Shown here in pieces: positions 50,563 through 62,600 of a stretch of DNA of 64,000 bases (its first letter is position 1; each line of letters opens with the position of its first letter). The stretch is from Caballeronia novacaledonica. Its GTDB lineage: Bacteria > Pseudomonadota > Gammaproteobacteria > Burkholderiales > Burkholderiaceae. A program made the position numbers and the translations under genes. The DNA lies in contig NZ_OGTP01000016.1 of the NCBI RefSeq assembly GCF_900258035.1, positions 1-64,000 on the forward strand, read 5' to 3'. The notes beneath the pieces are model-generated. The model searched no databases. It had not been told where the DNA came from and worked only from the letters and a program-made list of their open reading frames with translations.

Positions 50563-51828
50563 ATGCATTTATCCGAGCTCAAGTCTCAGCACGTGTCTGC
50601 ACTGATCGAGATGGCCAATGGCCTCGAGATCGAAAATGCGAACCGCCTGCGCAAGCAGGAACTCATGTTCGCCATTCTTAAAAAGCGCGCCAAGGCTGGC
50701 GACACGATTTTCGGCGACGGCACGCTCGAAGTGCTGCCCGATGGCTTCGGCTTCCTGCGCTCGCCCGAGACCTCGTATCTCGCGAGCACGGACGACATTT
50801 ACATCAGTCCGTCGCAAATCCGCCGCTTCAATCTGCATACCGGCGACACGATCGAAGGCGAAGTGCGCACGCCGAAGGACGGCGAGCGTTATTTCGCGCT
50901 CGTGAAGGTCGACAAAGTCAACGGGCAGCCGCCCGAGGCCTCGAAACACAAGATCATGTTCGAGAACCTCACGCCGCTGCATCCGAACAAGCCGCTGCCG
51001 CTCGAACGCGAAATGCGCGGCGAGGAAAACGTCACGGGCCGGATCATCGACATGATCTCGCCGATCGGCAAGGGCCAGCGCGGCCTGCTCGTCGCGTCGC
51101 CGAAGTCGGGCAAGACCGTGATGCTCCAGCACATCGCGCATGCGGTGAAGGCGAATCATCCGGACGTCATCCTGTTCGTGCTGCTCATCGACGAGCGTCC
51201 GGAAGAAGTCACGGAAATGCAGCGCTCCGTGCGCGGCGAAGTCATCGCCTCGACGTTCGACGAACCCGCCGCGCGTCACGTGCAGGTGGCCGAAATGGTC
51301 ATCGAGAAGGCGAAGCGTCTCGTCGAAATGAAGCACGACGTCGTGATTCTGCTCGACTCGATCACGCGTCTTGCGCGCGCCTACAACACGGTCGTGCCGG
51401 CGTCGGGCAAGGTGCTGACGGGCGGTGTCGACGCCAACGCGCTGCAGCGTCCGAAGCGCTTCTTCGGCGCGGCGCGCAATATCGAAGAAGGCGGCTCGCT
51501 GACGATCATCGGCACGGCGCTCATCGAGACGGGCAGCCGAATGGACGACGTGATCTACGAAGAGTTCAAGGGCACCGGCAACATGGAAGTGCACCTCGAG
51601 CGCCGTCTCGCGGAAAAGCGCGTGTATCCGTCCATCAACCTGAACAAGTCGGGCACGCGCCGCGAAGAACTGCTCATCAAGCCGGACCTGCTGCAGAAGG
51701 TCTGGGTGCTGCGCAAGTTCATTCACGACATGGACGAAGTCGAAGCCATGGAATTCCTGCTCGACAAGATCCGTCAGACGAAGAACAACGCCGAGTTCTT
51801 CGACATGATGCGTCGCGGCGGAGGCTGA
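50563..51828 (+). CDS. rho: Transcription termination factor Rho
   Basis: RNA-dependent ATPase hexamer. The 421-residue protein has the N-terminal Rho domain ([22 protein letters not shown]), the primary RNA-binding cold-shock domain ([14 protein letters not shown], about 60-120), P-loop SPKSGKT (179-185), Walker [17 protein letters not shown] and the R-loop [21 protein letters not shown]. Length matches E. coli (419). An intrinsic terminator follows. The 260-base leader contains the palindrome at 50385-50408; autoregulation through the leader, known in E. coli, is possible here. Confidence 0.98.
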   Translation: MHLSELKSQHVSALIEMANGLEIENANRLRKQELMFAILKKRAKAGDTIFGDGTLEVLPDGFGFLRSPETSYLASTDDIYISPSQIRRFNLHTGDTIEGEVRTPKDGERYFALVKVDKVNGQPPEASKHKIMFENLTPLHPNKPLPLEREMRGEENVTGRIIDMISPIGKGQRGLLVASPKSGKTVMLQHIAHAVKANHPDVILFVLLIDERPEEVTEMQRSVRGEVIASTFDEPAARHVQVAEMVIEKAKRLVEMKHDVVILLDSITRLARAYNTVVPASGKVLTGGVDANALQRPKRFFGAARNIEEGGSLTIIGTALIETGSRMDDVIYEEFKGTGNMEVHLERRLAEKRVYPSINLNKSGTRREELLIKPDLLQKVWVLRKFIHDMDEVEAMEFLLDKIRQTKNNAEFFDMMRRGGG

Positions 51829-51847
51829 TCCCGCTTCGTTGCGTCGA

Positions 51848-51880
51848 GAAAAAACCGTCTGCTTCGTCAGGCGGTTTTTT
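51848..51880 (+). terminator. Intrinsic terminator after rho
   Basis: A-run, stem AACCGTCTG / CAGGCGGTT with one G-U pair, loop CTTCGT, then a T-run, 20 bases after the rho stop. Confidence 0.92.
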
Positions 51881-51931
51881 ATTGGCGCCGTGCGTACAAT
51901 CCGCAACTGTTCCCGTCTTCCGGTCCGACGC

Positions 51932-52759
51932 ATGGCCAACCTCTTTTCCCGCTGGTTCGGTGCGCAACGCCGCGAGCGCGCGCTGCGCAAATACGCGATC
52001 GACGACGCGCTCTGGCAGCGCACGCTCGACACGTACCCGTGCTTCGGCCATCTGAATGCGGACGACCTCGGCCGCCTGCGCGAAACCGCGAGTCTTTTCA
52101 TCGCGCAAAAGGAATTTACGACCGCGCACGATCTCGAACTCACCGATCGGATGATCGTCTCGATCGCCGCGCAAGCCTGCCTGCCGGTGCTCAATCTCGG
52201 TCTCGATCTGTATCGCGGCTGGGTCGGCGTGATCGTCTATCCGGGCGAGTTCATCATCAGGAAGACGGTCGAGGACGAAGACGGCGTCGTGCACGAGATC
52301 GAGCACGATGCGAGCGGCGAGGCGTGGGAAGGCGGTCCCGTCGTGCTCTCGTGGGAAGATGCGCAGATGGCGGACGGCTCGGACGCCTACAACGTCGTGA
52401 TCCACGAGTTCGCGCACAAGATCGACATGGTGACGGGCGAGGCCGATGGTCACCCCCCGCTCTTTCGCCGCTGGCACGCGCCGCTCGACGCCACCGCCTG
52501 GTCCGATATCTTCGACAACGCCTACGACCAGTTCTGCGCGCGCGTGGACGCCGTGCCGCAGTCGCGCTTTCGCCGTTTCGAACGCGAATCGCTGATCGAT
52601 CCTTACGCCACGGACCATCCGTCGGAGTTTTTCGCCGTGTGCAGCGAGGCGCTTTTCGTGACGCCGCAGGCGTTCGAAGCCGAGTATCCCGAGCTTTACC
52701 GGCTGCTCGCGCGCTATTACCGGCAGGACCCGGCGGGCGTCGGCGCGCTCGACGCCTGA
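51932..52759 (+). CDS. mtfA: MtfA-family zinc metallopeptidase
   Basis: A 275-residue protein with zinc motif HEFAHKID (158-165) and the third ligand presumably in HPSEFFAVCSEALF. In E. coli MtfA binds and inactivates the Mlc repressor and is an aminopeptidase. The ATG at 51932 (MANLFSRWFG) is the family start; the frame continues upstream through the rho terminator and cannot be used. It lies alone between rho and rpmE2. Whether an Mlc partner exists here cannot be seen. Confidence 0.91.
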   Translation: MANLFSRWFGAQRRERALRKYAIDDALWQRTLDTYPCFGHLNADDLGRLRETASLFIAQKEFTTAHDLELTDRMIVSIAAQACLPVLNLGLDLYRGWVGVIVYPGEFIIRKTVEDEDGVVHEIEHDASGEAWEGGPVVLSWEDAQMADGSDAYNVVIHEFAHKIDMVTGEADGHPPLFRRWHAPLDATAWSDIFDNAYDQFCARVDAVPQSRFRRFERESLIDPYATDHPSEFFAVCSEALFVTPQAFEAEYPELYRLLARYYRQDPAGVGALDA

Positions 52760-52803
52760 GTTGCGCCGCAACGCCCGAAAAAGATGTCAAGCGACTGATT
52801 TTC

Positions 52804-52812
52804 TGGCATAAT
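52804..52812 (+). promoter_or_regulatory. rpmE2 promoter, extended -10
   Basis: TGGCATAAT (TGn plus CATAAT) lies 90 bases before the rpmE2 ATG; a weak -35 may be near 52785-52790. Confidence 0.5.
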
Positions 52813-52902
52813 CGCCGTTTTTCGACCCTAGGCAAGTGACTCGCTCGGCACTCGATCAAGCAAGTGCAACGGGTTGGCTACCGCCAGATCTCAGGAAAGA
52901 CC

Positions 52903-53157
52903 ATGAAACAAGGCATTCACCCCGATTACCGCGAAGTCCTGTTCGTCGACATGTCGAACGACTTCAAGTTCGTGACGCGTTCGACCATCCACACGCGCGA
53001 AACCGCCGAATTCAACGGCAAGACCTACCCGCTCGCGAAAATCGAAGTGTCGTCGGAATCGCACCCGTTCTACACCGGTCAGCAAAAGATCATGGACACG
53101 GCGGGCCGCGTCGAGAAGTTCAACAACAAGTTCGCGCGCTTCTCCACCAAGAAGTAA
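52903..53157 (+). CDS. rpmE2: Ribosomal protein L31 type B
   Basis: An 84-residue 50S protein. It begins [16 protein letters not shown] and contains [49 protein letters not shown], the L31 signature. It has no Cys at all, so it is the zinc-independent (type B) form. The ATG at 52903 has AGGAAAG upstream. A terminator follows at once, so it is monocistronic. Confidence 0.96.
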   Translation: MKQGIHPDYREVLFVDMSNDFKFVTRSTIHTRETAEFNGKTYPLAKIEVSSESHPFYTGQQKIMDTAGRVEKFNNKFARFSTKK

Positions 53158-53177
53158 GTCGGGCTTCATGCTTCAGC

Positions 53178-53207
53178 AAAAAGGGCAGCTTTGGCTGCCC
53201 TTTTTTG
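53178..53207 (+). terminator. Intrinsic terminator after rpmE2
   Basis: Stem AAGGGCAGC / GCTGCCCTT, loop TTTG, then T6, 23 bases after the rpmE2 stop. Confidence 0.94.
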
Positions 53208-53368
53208 TCGCCGATTGCTTTTCTTCTTTCAAGCGTTGTTGCGCGCGGTTATCGCCGGCATCATCGAACCGCCCTTAACGCCGCTGCGCGACTACAATGC
53301 CGGTTTGCTCCAGCCCAGGCTCGCTTTCAAGCGAGACCGGCGGACCGTTTTCCATCAAACCATCTCGC

Positions 53369-55132
53369 ATGCGATCTGTCGTTCGTCTGACTGCCTCCGC
53401 CACCAGCGCCCTGCCGCGCTGGCTGTTGCTCGCCATCTGTATTACTTACGCGTCGTTCGGGCTCTTCGGCCGCGATCCGTGGAAGAACGAGGATGCGGCC
53501 GGCTTCGGCGTCATGTGGACGATGGCCAACGGCGACGCGCGCGACTGGCTGCTGCCGAACCTCGTCGGCAAGGCGCCCACCGCCGACGGCCCGCTGATGT
53601 ACTGGCTCGGCGCGTCGGCAATCCGGCTGCTGAGTCCGTGGGTCGACGCAAGCAACGCCTCGCGCGTCGTCACCGGTCTGCTCTTCTGTCTGGCCTGTGC
53701 GTTCGTGTGGTATTCGGCCTATCTGCTCGGCCGGCGCGACGAAGCCCAGCCGTTCAAATACGCGTTCGGCGGCGAACCGGAGCCGCGCGACTACGGCCGC
53801 ACGCTCGCCGACGGCGCGCTGCTCATCCTGCTCGCGTGCTTCGGGCTCGCGGAGCGCGGCCACGAAACCACGCCGCAGCTCGCGCAGTTCGCCGGCACCG
53901 CCATGCTCCTCTACGCGCTCGTGCGCAGCCTCGACAAGCCGATCCACGGCGGCCTCATGTGGGGCGTGGCGATCGGCGTGGTCGGGCTGTCGAGTTCGCC
54001 GGTGCTCGTGTTCGCGCTCCTGCTCTGCACGCTCGCAATGACGATCATCGTGAAACAGGTGCGTGCCGCGCCGCTTCTGATCTACGGCTTGCCGGTCGCC
54101 ATCGTGCTGATCGCCGCGTGGGTGCTGCCGACGCTCCATTACTTCCCCGACGACGGCGAATGGTGGCTGCGCCAATGGTGGCGCAACAGCTTTTCGTTCT
54201 TCTCCGGCACGCCCGGATCGATCTTCGGCTACGCCATGAAGAACCTGCCGCTCTTCACGTGGCCCGCGTGGCCGCTCGCGGTCTGGGCGTTCGTCAGTTG
54301 GGGCGGGCTGCGCCGCTCGCCGCACGTCGGCGTGCCGCTGTCGATCATCGGGCCGCTGCTCGTGCTGGTCGTCCTGCAGGCGCACGAGACCAACCGGCTC
54401 TTCATGCTGCTCCTGCCGCCGCTTTCGGTGCTCGCGACCTTCGCGCTGCCCACGTTGAAACGCGGCGCGATCAACGCGATCGACTGGTTCGCGATGCTGA
54501 GCTTCACCATCATCGGCTCGCTGGTGTGGCTCGTGTGGACGGCCGGCATGTTCGGTTTTCCCGCGTCGATGGCCCGCAATCTCGCGCGTCTCGCGCCGGG
54601 CTTTCATCCCGAATTCAAGCTGATTTCCTTCGTGTGCGCGGTGGCCGTGACGGTCTGCTGGTTCCTGCTGGCGCGCTGGCGGCTGGCGCGTCATCCGAAG
54701 GTGCTGTGGCGCAGCGTCGTGCTGTCGAGCGCGGGCACCACGCTCATGTGGGTGCTGCTCATGACGCTGTGGCTGCCGGTCGTGAATTACAGCCGGACGT
54801 ATCGCGACGTGGCCGAGAAGATCGCCGATCATCTGCCGCCCGATTACACCTGCATCTCGCCCGTGCGTCTCGGCGACGCGCAGATCGCCACCTTCGCCTA
54901 TTTCGGCGGCATGCACTTCGCGTTCGACGAAGATTGCGACGTGATCCTGCGCCAGGACCCGGCGGATTACGGCGAGCCGTCGTCGATGTCCGCGTTCCAG
55001 TGGAAGCTCGTGTGGGAAGGCCGGCGCGTCGCCGACCGCGACGAGCGCTTCCGTCTCTACGTGCGCATCGAGCGTCCCACGCCGCCGGCGAAGAAACCGC
55101 TGCGCCCGAAGAGCCTGCGCCGGGCGCAATAA
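53369..55132 (+). CDS. ArnT-like (GT83/PMT-fold) membrane glycosyltransferase
   Basis: A 587-residue polytopic protein with about twelve hydrophobic helices. The first periplasmic loop has GRDPWKNEDAAGFGVMWTMANGDARDWLLPNLVGKAP, whose Asp/Glu pattern resembles the catalytic loop of ArnT and related lipid-linked sugar transferases. HETNRLFMLLLPPLSVL matches the family. It probably moves a sugar from a polyprenyl carrier to an LPS or protein acceptor in the periplasm. The ATG at 53369 (MRSVVRLTASATSALPRW) is chosen over 24 open upstream codons without homology. Four bases separate it from the MATE gene. Confidence 0.85.
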   Translation: MRSVVRLTASATSALPRWLLLAICITYASFGLFGRDPWKNEDAAGFGVMWTMANGDARDWLLPNLVGKAPTADGPLMYWLGASAIRLLSPWVDASNASRVVTGLLFCLACAFVWYSAYLLGRRDEAQPFKYAFGGEPEPRDYGRTLADGALLILLACFGLAERGHETTPQLAQFAGTAMLLYALVRSLDKPIHGGLMWGVAIGVVGLSSSPVLVFALLLCTLAMTIIVKQVRAAPLLIYGLPVAIVLIAAWVLPTLHYFPDDGEWWLRQWWRNSFSFFSGTPGSIFGYAMKNLPLFTWPAWPLAVWAFVSWGGLRRSPHVGVPLSIIGPLLVLVVLQAHETNRLFMLLLPPLSVLATFALPTLKRGAINAIDWFAMLSFTIIGSLVWLVWTAGMFGFPASMARNLARLAPGFHPEFKLISFVCAVAVTVCWFLLARWRLARHPKVLWRSVVLSSAGTTLMWVLLMTLWLPVVNYSRTYRDVAEKIADHLPPDYTCISPVRLGDAQIATFAYFGGMHFAFDEDCDVILRQDPADYGEPSSMSAFQWKLVWEGRRVADRDERFRLYVRIERPTPPAKKPLRPKSLRRAQ

Positions 55133-55136
55133 CGCG

Positions 55137-56534
55137 ATGCGCGCGATGCCGATCTCCGCCGGCACGACCGGCATGCTGAGCGACGTCCGCAAGATCGCCG
55201 CGCTCGCGTGGCCGGTGCTGATCGGCCAGCTCGCGGTGATCGCGTTCGGCGTGATCGACACCGCGATGGTCGGCCGCTTCTCCGCGACGGATCTCGCCGC
55301 GCTCGGCCTCGGCGGCTCGGTCTATATCTCGGTGTATATCGGCCTGACGGGGATTCTCGTCGCGTTGCAGCCGATCGCCGGGCAGCTCTTCGGCGCGGGC
55401 CGCGAAAGCGAGATCGGCGAGGAAACGCGTCAGGCGCTGTGGCTCGCCGCCGCGCTCACCGTGATCGGCTTCGTGCTGCTCTACTTCCCCGAACCGCTGC
55501 TCTCGCTCGCGAAAAGCCCGCCCGCGCTGCACGACCGCACGGTCCAGTATCTGCGCATTCTCTCGTTCGGCTTGCCCGCGAGTCTCGCGTTTCGCGTCTA
55601 TAGCTCGCTCACCAACGCCGTCGGCAAGCCGCGGCTCGTGATGTTCCTGCAAGTCGGCGGACTCGCGCTCAAATTTCCGCTCAACACCTGGTTCATTTTC
55701 GGCGGATTCGGCGTGCCCGCGCTCGGCGGTCCGGGCTGCGCGCTCGCGAGCACGCTCATCAACTGGGTGCTCGCGATCGTCGGCATGACGGTGCTCGTGA
55801 AGTTCGAATTCTTTCGCCCGTTCGGCATCTTCTCGCACTTCTGCTGGCCGGTCTGGCGGCGTCAGCTCGCGCTCCTGCGTCTCGGCATTCCGATGGGACT
55901 CTCCTATCTCATCGAAGTCACGTCGTACACGTTCATGGCGCTTTTCATCTCGCGCTTCGGGACCACGACGCTCGCCGGCCACCAGATCGCGGGCAATCTC
56001 GGCGCGGTGCTGTACATGACGCCGCTGTCGATCGGCATCGCGTCGTCGACGCTCGTGTCGCAGGCGCTCGGCGCGCGGCGTCACGACGACGCCCGCTCGA
56101 TCTCGCGACACGGCATCGGCATGGCGTGCGTGCTCGCGCTCGTGTACGGCGTGTTCCTGATCGCGGCGCGCCCGCACATCATCGCGGCCTATACGCCCGA
56201 TGCCAACGTGATTGCCGCCGCCATGCCGCTCGTGCTCATCATCGCGTTCTATCATCTCGGCGACGCGCTGCAGATCACCACCGCGTTCGTCCTGCGCGCG
56301 TACAAGGTGACGCTCGTGCCGACCGTGATCTACGCCATCGCGCTGTGGGGCATCGGGCTGGGCGGCGGCTATCTGCTCGGTTTCGACGTGGGCGGCGGCG
56401 TGCCCGAATGGCTGCAAGGCGCGCGCGGCTTCTGGATCGCGAATTCGGCGAGTCTGGGCGTCGCGGGCGTCGGCCTGTTCCTTTATTGGCGGCGCGTGAG
56501 CGCGCGGCACCTGAACAACGTCGATCCGGCCTGA
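55137..56534 (+). CDS. MATE-family efflux protein (NorM/DinF-like)
   Basis: A 465-residue inner-membrane antiporter with twelve hydrophobic segments in two halves: AWPVLIGQLAVIAFGVIDTAMVGRFSATDLAALGLG and, in the second half, RLGIPMGLSYLIEVTSYTFMALFISRFGTTTLAGHQIAGN. MATE proteins exchange cationic drugs for Na+ or H+. Cotranscription with the ArnT-like gene is likely (4-base gap). The substrate is unknown; MurJ or Wzx lipid flippases belong to neighbouring families but the motifs here are NorM-like. Confidence 0.92.
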   Translation: MRAMPISAGTTGMLSDVRKIAALAWPVLIGQLAVIAFGVIDTAMVGRFSATDLAALGLGGSVYISVYIGLTGILVALQPIAGQLFGAGRESEIGEETRQALWLAAALTVIGFVLLYFPEPLLSLAKSPPALHDRTVQYLRILSFGLPASLAFRVYSSLTNAVGKPRLVMFLQVGGLALKFPLNTWFIFGGFGVPALGGPGCALASTLINWVLAIVGMTVLVKFEFFRPFGIFSHFCWPVWRRQLALLRLGIPMGLSYLIEVTSYTFMALFISRFGTTTLAGHQIAGNLGAVLYMTPLSIGIASSTLVSQALGARRHDDARSISRHGIGMACVLALVYGVFLIAARPHIIAAYTPDANVIAAAMPLVLIIAFYHLGDALQITTAFVLRAYKVTLVPTVIYAIALWGIGLGGGYLLGFDVGGGVPEWLQGARGFWIANSASLGVAGVGLFLYWRRVSARHLNNVDPA

Positions 56535-56636
56535 GCCGCCCGTTTTTGCGAAAAAGCATCGGCGGTTCGCATCGACGGAAAGATCGGCGTAAGGCTCCAG
56601 TAGAATTTCGCGTCGAGGAAAACTCGGAGCGAGTGG

Positions 56637-59600
56637 ATGAGCCGCATTACAACGTCACAAAAAAAATGGATTCTGGCCGCAACCACGCTGATCGCCGCGC
56701 TCGGACTGGGCGCCGCGATTCATCGGGCCCATGCCGCGCGCATCGCGAGCGTGTCGCCGCAAGGCAAGGTCGCGCAGGTGCGGCAGGTCGTCGCCAAGTT
56801 CGACGAACCGATGATCGCGTTCGGCAATGCGGCGGCGCCCGCGCCCGGAAAGCTCACCTGTAGCGGCGCGAGCGCGTCGGCCACGGCGGGCTCGCAACGC
56901 TGGATCGACGCCAAAACCTGGGCTTTCGACTTCGAACACGATCTGCCGCCCGGCGCGCGCTGCGCGCTCGATCTCGCGGACGGCCTCAAGTCCGTCGCCG
57001 GCAATGCGCTGTCCGGCCCGCGCCACTTCGCATTCCAGACGGGCGGACCGTTCGTCACGCGCGTCATGCCGGGCTACGGCGACATCGAAGAAAATCAGGC
57101 TTTCGTGCTGAGCCTGAACGGCCCCGCCACGCAAGCCTCGGTGCTTCAGCACGTGTGGTGCGAATCGAGCGCGCTCGGCAACCGCATTCCGGTGCGCGCG
57201 GTCGACGACGCCACCCGCGCCGCCCTGCTGAAACATTTCCGGCTGGAAAAGCAAAGCGATCGCGTGCTCACGCTCGCGTGCCAGCAAACATTGCCGTCCG
57301 CGACGAAGATGCAGCTCGTGTACGGCGCGGGCGTGACGGGTCCGAGCGGCATCGCCAACGACGTCGAAAAGCGCTTCGACTTCGACGTGCGCGAGCCCTT
57401 CACGGCGAGCTTTTCGTGCGAGCGCGAGAACGCGAAAGCGCCCTGCACGCCGCTGCGCCCGCTGCGCCTGAACTTCAGCGCGCCGATCGGCCGCGCCGAT
57501 GCGCAGAAGTTCGTGCTGCACGGCCCCAAGGGCAACGCATCGCCGAGTTTCGATCCTTCCGACAAGGACGCTGAAGTGAGCGCCGTCGAGTTCGCCGCGC
57601 CGCTGCCCGAGCGCGCCGATCTCACCATCGACGCTCCCGCGAGCCTGAAGGACGCGAGCGGCCGCACGCTCGCCAACGCCGATCTCTTCCCGCTCAAGAC
57701 CGCGACCGCCGCAATGCCGCCGCTCGCGAAATTTTCGTCGGGCACGTTCGGCATCGTCGAGCGATTCGCGGAGCCGGGCATGCCCGCGATGCTGCCCGTC
57801 ACGCTGCGTCACGTCGAAGCGGACTTGCACGTGCAAGGACTCGATTCGGGCACGTCGCGCATCACGAAGCTCAAGCTCGACGCCGACACCGACATCCGCC
57901 AGTGGATGCGCGCCGTCGACCAGTTCGACGGCATTTCGATGTCGCGCTCGTCGATCGAAGAGCGCATGCCGCAGATGCTGAACAACGGCATTCAGCCGGT
58001 CGTCATCCCGGACAGCGACGGCTCGGTGTCGAAAGATCCGCAAATCGACATCCGTTCGCTGTCGATGCTGGCGAAACAGCGCGGCGTCGAAACCCTCACG
58101 CTGCCCGCCGCCGATCCGAAAGCGCTGCGGCCGTTCGAAGTCGTCGGCATTCCGCTCACGAAGCCCGGTTTCTATGTCGTCGAGTTGAGTTCGCCCGCGC
58201 TCGGCGCGTCGCTCATCGGCAAGAATCAGGCGATGTACGTGCGCACGTCGGTGCTCGTCACCAATCTCGGCGTGCATTTCAAGCAGGGCCGCGAGAACAG
58301 CCTCGTGTGGGTCACGACGCTCGACAAGGGCAAGCCTGTCGCCAACGCCGACGTTCGCGTGACCGACTGCAACGGCGACGAAATCGCCACCGCCAGGACC
58401 GATGCGCAGGGGCTCGCGAAGATCGGCAAGCCGCTCGCGGCCACACGCCAATGCAACGACAAGAGCCTCGCGTGGGGCGGCTTCTTCGTGTCGGCGCGCG
58501 TGAACGATCCCGTCACCGGCCCGGACATGGCCTTCGTGACGTCGGACTGGAATCGCGGCATCGAATCGTGGCGCTTCAACGTGCCGACCGACATGAGCGC
58601 GGCCCGCACGACCCGCGCGCACACCGTGTTCGACCGGACGCTTCTGCGCGCGGGCGAAACCGTGTCGATGAAGCATCTGCTGCGCGTCGAGACGCTGCGC
58701 GGCTTCGCGTTTGCGCCGAGCTATCCGGGCCGCGTGACGATCCGGCACGTCGGCAGCGGACAGACCTGGCATCTGCCGCTCAACTGGGCGGCCGACCATA
58801 GCGCCGACTCGACCTTCACGGTGCCCGTCGCGGCGAAGCTCGGCGAATACAGCGTGACGCTCGACAACGGCGCGTCCTCTTCCAGCGACGACCAAGACGA
58901 CGACAACACCGTCACTCAGTCGTACGAATCGGGCAGCTTCCGCGTCGAGGAATTCCGCCTGCCGGTGTTCAAAGGCTCGATCACCGCGGGCGACGCGAAA
59001 TCGCCGGGGCTCGTCGCCGCCGAGGAAGCGCCGGTCGCAGTGCGGCTCGAATACGTGCAGGGCGGACCGGCGTCGAATCTGCCGGTGCAGGTGTCCGCGC
59101 TTGTGCGCGACGCATCGCCGCCCTTCGCTTCGCAATACGAGGCGTTCAGCTTCGCGCCGTATCGGAAGCCGGCGAACGACGGCGCCAGCGCGCCCGCCGA
59201 GGACGAAGACAGCGAGCAGCAGGACCAGGCGACGACCAAGCTCATCGCGGACAAGCTGCGCGTGACGCTCGATCGCGACGGCGCCGGCAAGGTCACGGTG
59301 AAGCCGCTGCCGGCCGTCGAATCGCCGAAGCGTCTCGCGCTCGAAGCGAGCTTCGCCGATCCGAACGGCGAGATTCAGACGATCAGCGGCGCCACGACGC
59401 TCTGGCCCGCAGCAGTGGCCGTCGGCGTGAAGGCGGGACATTGGGTGTCGGTCGGCGGCGCGCTGCCGGTGCAGGCGCTCGCGCTCGATTTGCAGGGCAA
59501 GCCGCGCGCGGGCGTATCGGTCGATATCAAGGCCGTCGCGCGCGTGATGTCGAGCTCGCGCAAGCGCATGGTGGGCGGCTTCTACGCGTACGACAACCAC

Positions 59601-62600
59601 ACCGAAATCAAGGATCTCGGCACGCTCTGCAGCGGCAAGAGCGACGACCACGGCATCGTGTCGTGCGACGCGAAGATCAAGGAAGCGGGCAACGTCGATC
59701 TGATCGCGGTCGCGAAAGATGGCGACGGCCGCGCGGCCAACGCGAGCACATCGGTATGGGTCACGCGCGAGGACGAGTTGTGGTTCGGCGGCGAAAACAC
59801 CGATCGCATCGACGTGTTGCCCGAGAAAACCAGCTACGAACCCGGCGAGACCGCGCGCTTTCAGGTGCGCATGCCCTTCCGTTCGGCGACGGCGCTCGTC
59901 GCGGTCGAGCGTGAAGGCATCGTCGAAACACGCGTCGTCGAGCTGAACGGCAAGGATCCGACCGTCGAACTCAAGGTCGAGAGCGCGTGGGGGCCGAACG
60001 TCTACGTATCAGTGCTCGCGCTGCGCGGGCGCATCCGCGAGGTGCCGTGGTATTCGTTCTTCACCTGGGGATGGAAGGCGCCCGTCGAATGGGCGCGCGC
60101 CTTCTGGTACGAAGGCCGGCAATATCAGGCGCCGACGCCGCTCGTCGATCTGAGCAAGCCCGCGTTCCGTTACGGGCTTGCGTCGATCAAAGTCGGCACG
60201 GCGTCGCACCGGCTCGCGGTGAGCGTGAATCCGGATGCGAAGTCGTACGCGGTACGAAGCAAGGCGCACGTGAAGGTGAAAGTCGCGCTGCCCGATGGCA
60301 AGCCCGCGCCCGCCGGCACGCAGATCGCCGTTGCGGCCGTCGATGAAGCCTTGCTCGAACTGATGCCGAACCCAAGCTGGGACGTGCTCGACGCGATGCT
60401 GCAACAGCGCGCGTACGGCGTCGAGACGGCGACCGCGCAGATGGAGATCATCGGAAGGCGTCACTTCGGGCGCAAGGCGGTGCCCGCGGGCGGCGGAGGC
60501 GGACACAGCGCCACGCGCGAACTGTTCGACACGCTCCTGCTGTGGAATCCGCGCGTCACGCTCGACGCGAACGGCGAAGCCACCGTCGATGTCCCGCTGA
60601 ACGACGCGCTCACGCGCTTTCGAATCGTCGCGGTCGCGACGGTCGGCGCGGGGCAGTTCGGCACCGGCAGCGCATCGATTCAGAGCACGCAGGACCTGCA
60701 ACTGATCTCGGGATTGCCGCCGCTCGTGCGCGTCGGCGATGCGTTCCGCGCGCAGTTCACGCTGCGCAACACGACGGCGCGCACGATGCGCGTCATAGTC
60801 ACGCCGCGCGCCGGCACGCTCGCGCTCGACGCGCGCACGGTGGAACTCGCGCCGGAATCGTCGCAGGAAGTGGCCTGGGACGTGACGACGCCCGATGTGC
60901 TCGGCACGAGTTCGTCCGCGAGTCTCGACTGGAACGTGAGCGCGTCGGAACAAGCCGGGCCGAAGGCGAGCGACGCCGTGAAACTGACTCAAAAGGTCGT
61001 CGCGGCGATTCCCGTCACCGTGCAGCAGGCGACCATCGCGCAAGTCGAAGGCACGTTCACCTTGCCCGTCGCGCCGCCCGCCGACGCGAGCGAATCGGGC
61101 GATGGCGCCGTGCGCGGCGGTATCGCGGTGTCCTTGCAGCCGAAGCTCGCGGATGGCCTGCCCGGCGTGCGCCGCTGGTTCGAGCGCTATCCGTACAACT
61201 GCCTCGAGCAGCAGACCTCGCGCGCGCTCGGCCTGATGGACGCCGCGCAATGGCAGGCCGTGCTCGCGAAAATGCCGTCGTATCTCGACCGCGACGGCCT
61301 CGCGAACTACTTCCCGCCCGCCGACGACGCGCGCCCGACCGGCAGCCCCGCCCTCACCGCGTATCTGCTCGCCGTCACCGACGAAGCCGCGAAGCTGGAT
61401 AGCCGCTTCGCCCTGCCCGCCGATCTGCGCAATCAGATGGCGGCGGGCCTCGCGAATTTCGTCGACGGCAAGATCGAGCGCAAGTTCTGGGCGCCGCGCG
61501 ACGATCTCGACTTCGAGAAGCTCGCGGCGATCGAAGCCTTGTCGCGCTACGGCCTCGCGCAGCCGCGCATGCTCGGCTCGATCACCGTCGCGCCGGATCA
61601 ATGGGCGACATCGGCGGTGCTCGATTACTACGCGATCCTGTCGCGCGTCGACGGCATTCCGAATCGCGACGAAAAGCGCGCGCAAGTCGAGCAGATCATC
61701 CGCGCGCGCCTGACGTATCAGGGCACGCGCGTCACCTTCTCGACCGAGCACGAAGACGATCTCTGGTGGCTCATGACCGGCACCGAAACCAACGCCGCGC
61801 GCATGGCGCTCATGTTCGCGGACGCGCCCGGCTGGAAAGACGAAATGCCGCGCGTCGTCGCGGGCCTGCTCGCGTTGCAGAAGAACGGCGCGTGGCAGAC
61901 CACGACCGCGAATCTGTGGGGCGCGCTCGCGGTCGGCCGATTCTCGCGGCTCTTCGAAAGCACGCCGGTGGCGGGTCATACGTCGATTCAACTGGGCGCC
62001 TCGACGCAAAGCGTGGACTGGAGCGCGCCGGCGTCGGCGACGTCCGCCACGAAGAGCGTGCGCAGCGTCATGCTGCCGTGGAGCAGTGCTTCGCTCACGC
62101 TGACGCAGGACGGCGCCGGCAAGCCGTGGGCGACGGTCGAAAGTCTCGCGGCCGTCGCGCTGAAGGCGCCGTTCGCGGCGGGCTATCGCATCGCGAAGAC
62201 GGTCACGCCGGTCGATCCGGCCGTGAAAGGCGTGCTCTCGCGCGGCGATATCGTGCGCGTGCATCTCGACATCGACGCGCAAAGCGACATGACCTGGGTC
62301 GTCGTCAACGATCCGATTCCCGCGGGCGCGACGATCCTCGGCTCGGGCCTCGGGCGCGATTCCGAAGCGGCGGCCGAGGGCGAGAAACGGGATCGCGGCG
62401 CGTGGCCGGCGTTCGTCGAACGTGGCTTCGACGGCTATCGCGCGTACTACGACTATCTGCCGAAGGGCAAGCTGACGGTCGAATACACGATGCGGCTGAA
62501 CAATCCCGGCACGTTCGGTTTGCCGCCCACACGCGTCGAGGCGCTTTACGCGCCGTCGTCGTTCGGCGCGTTGCCGAATGCGCCGGTCGTCGTGAAGCCG

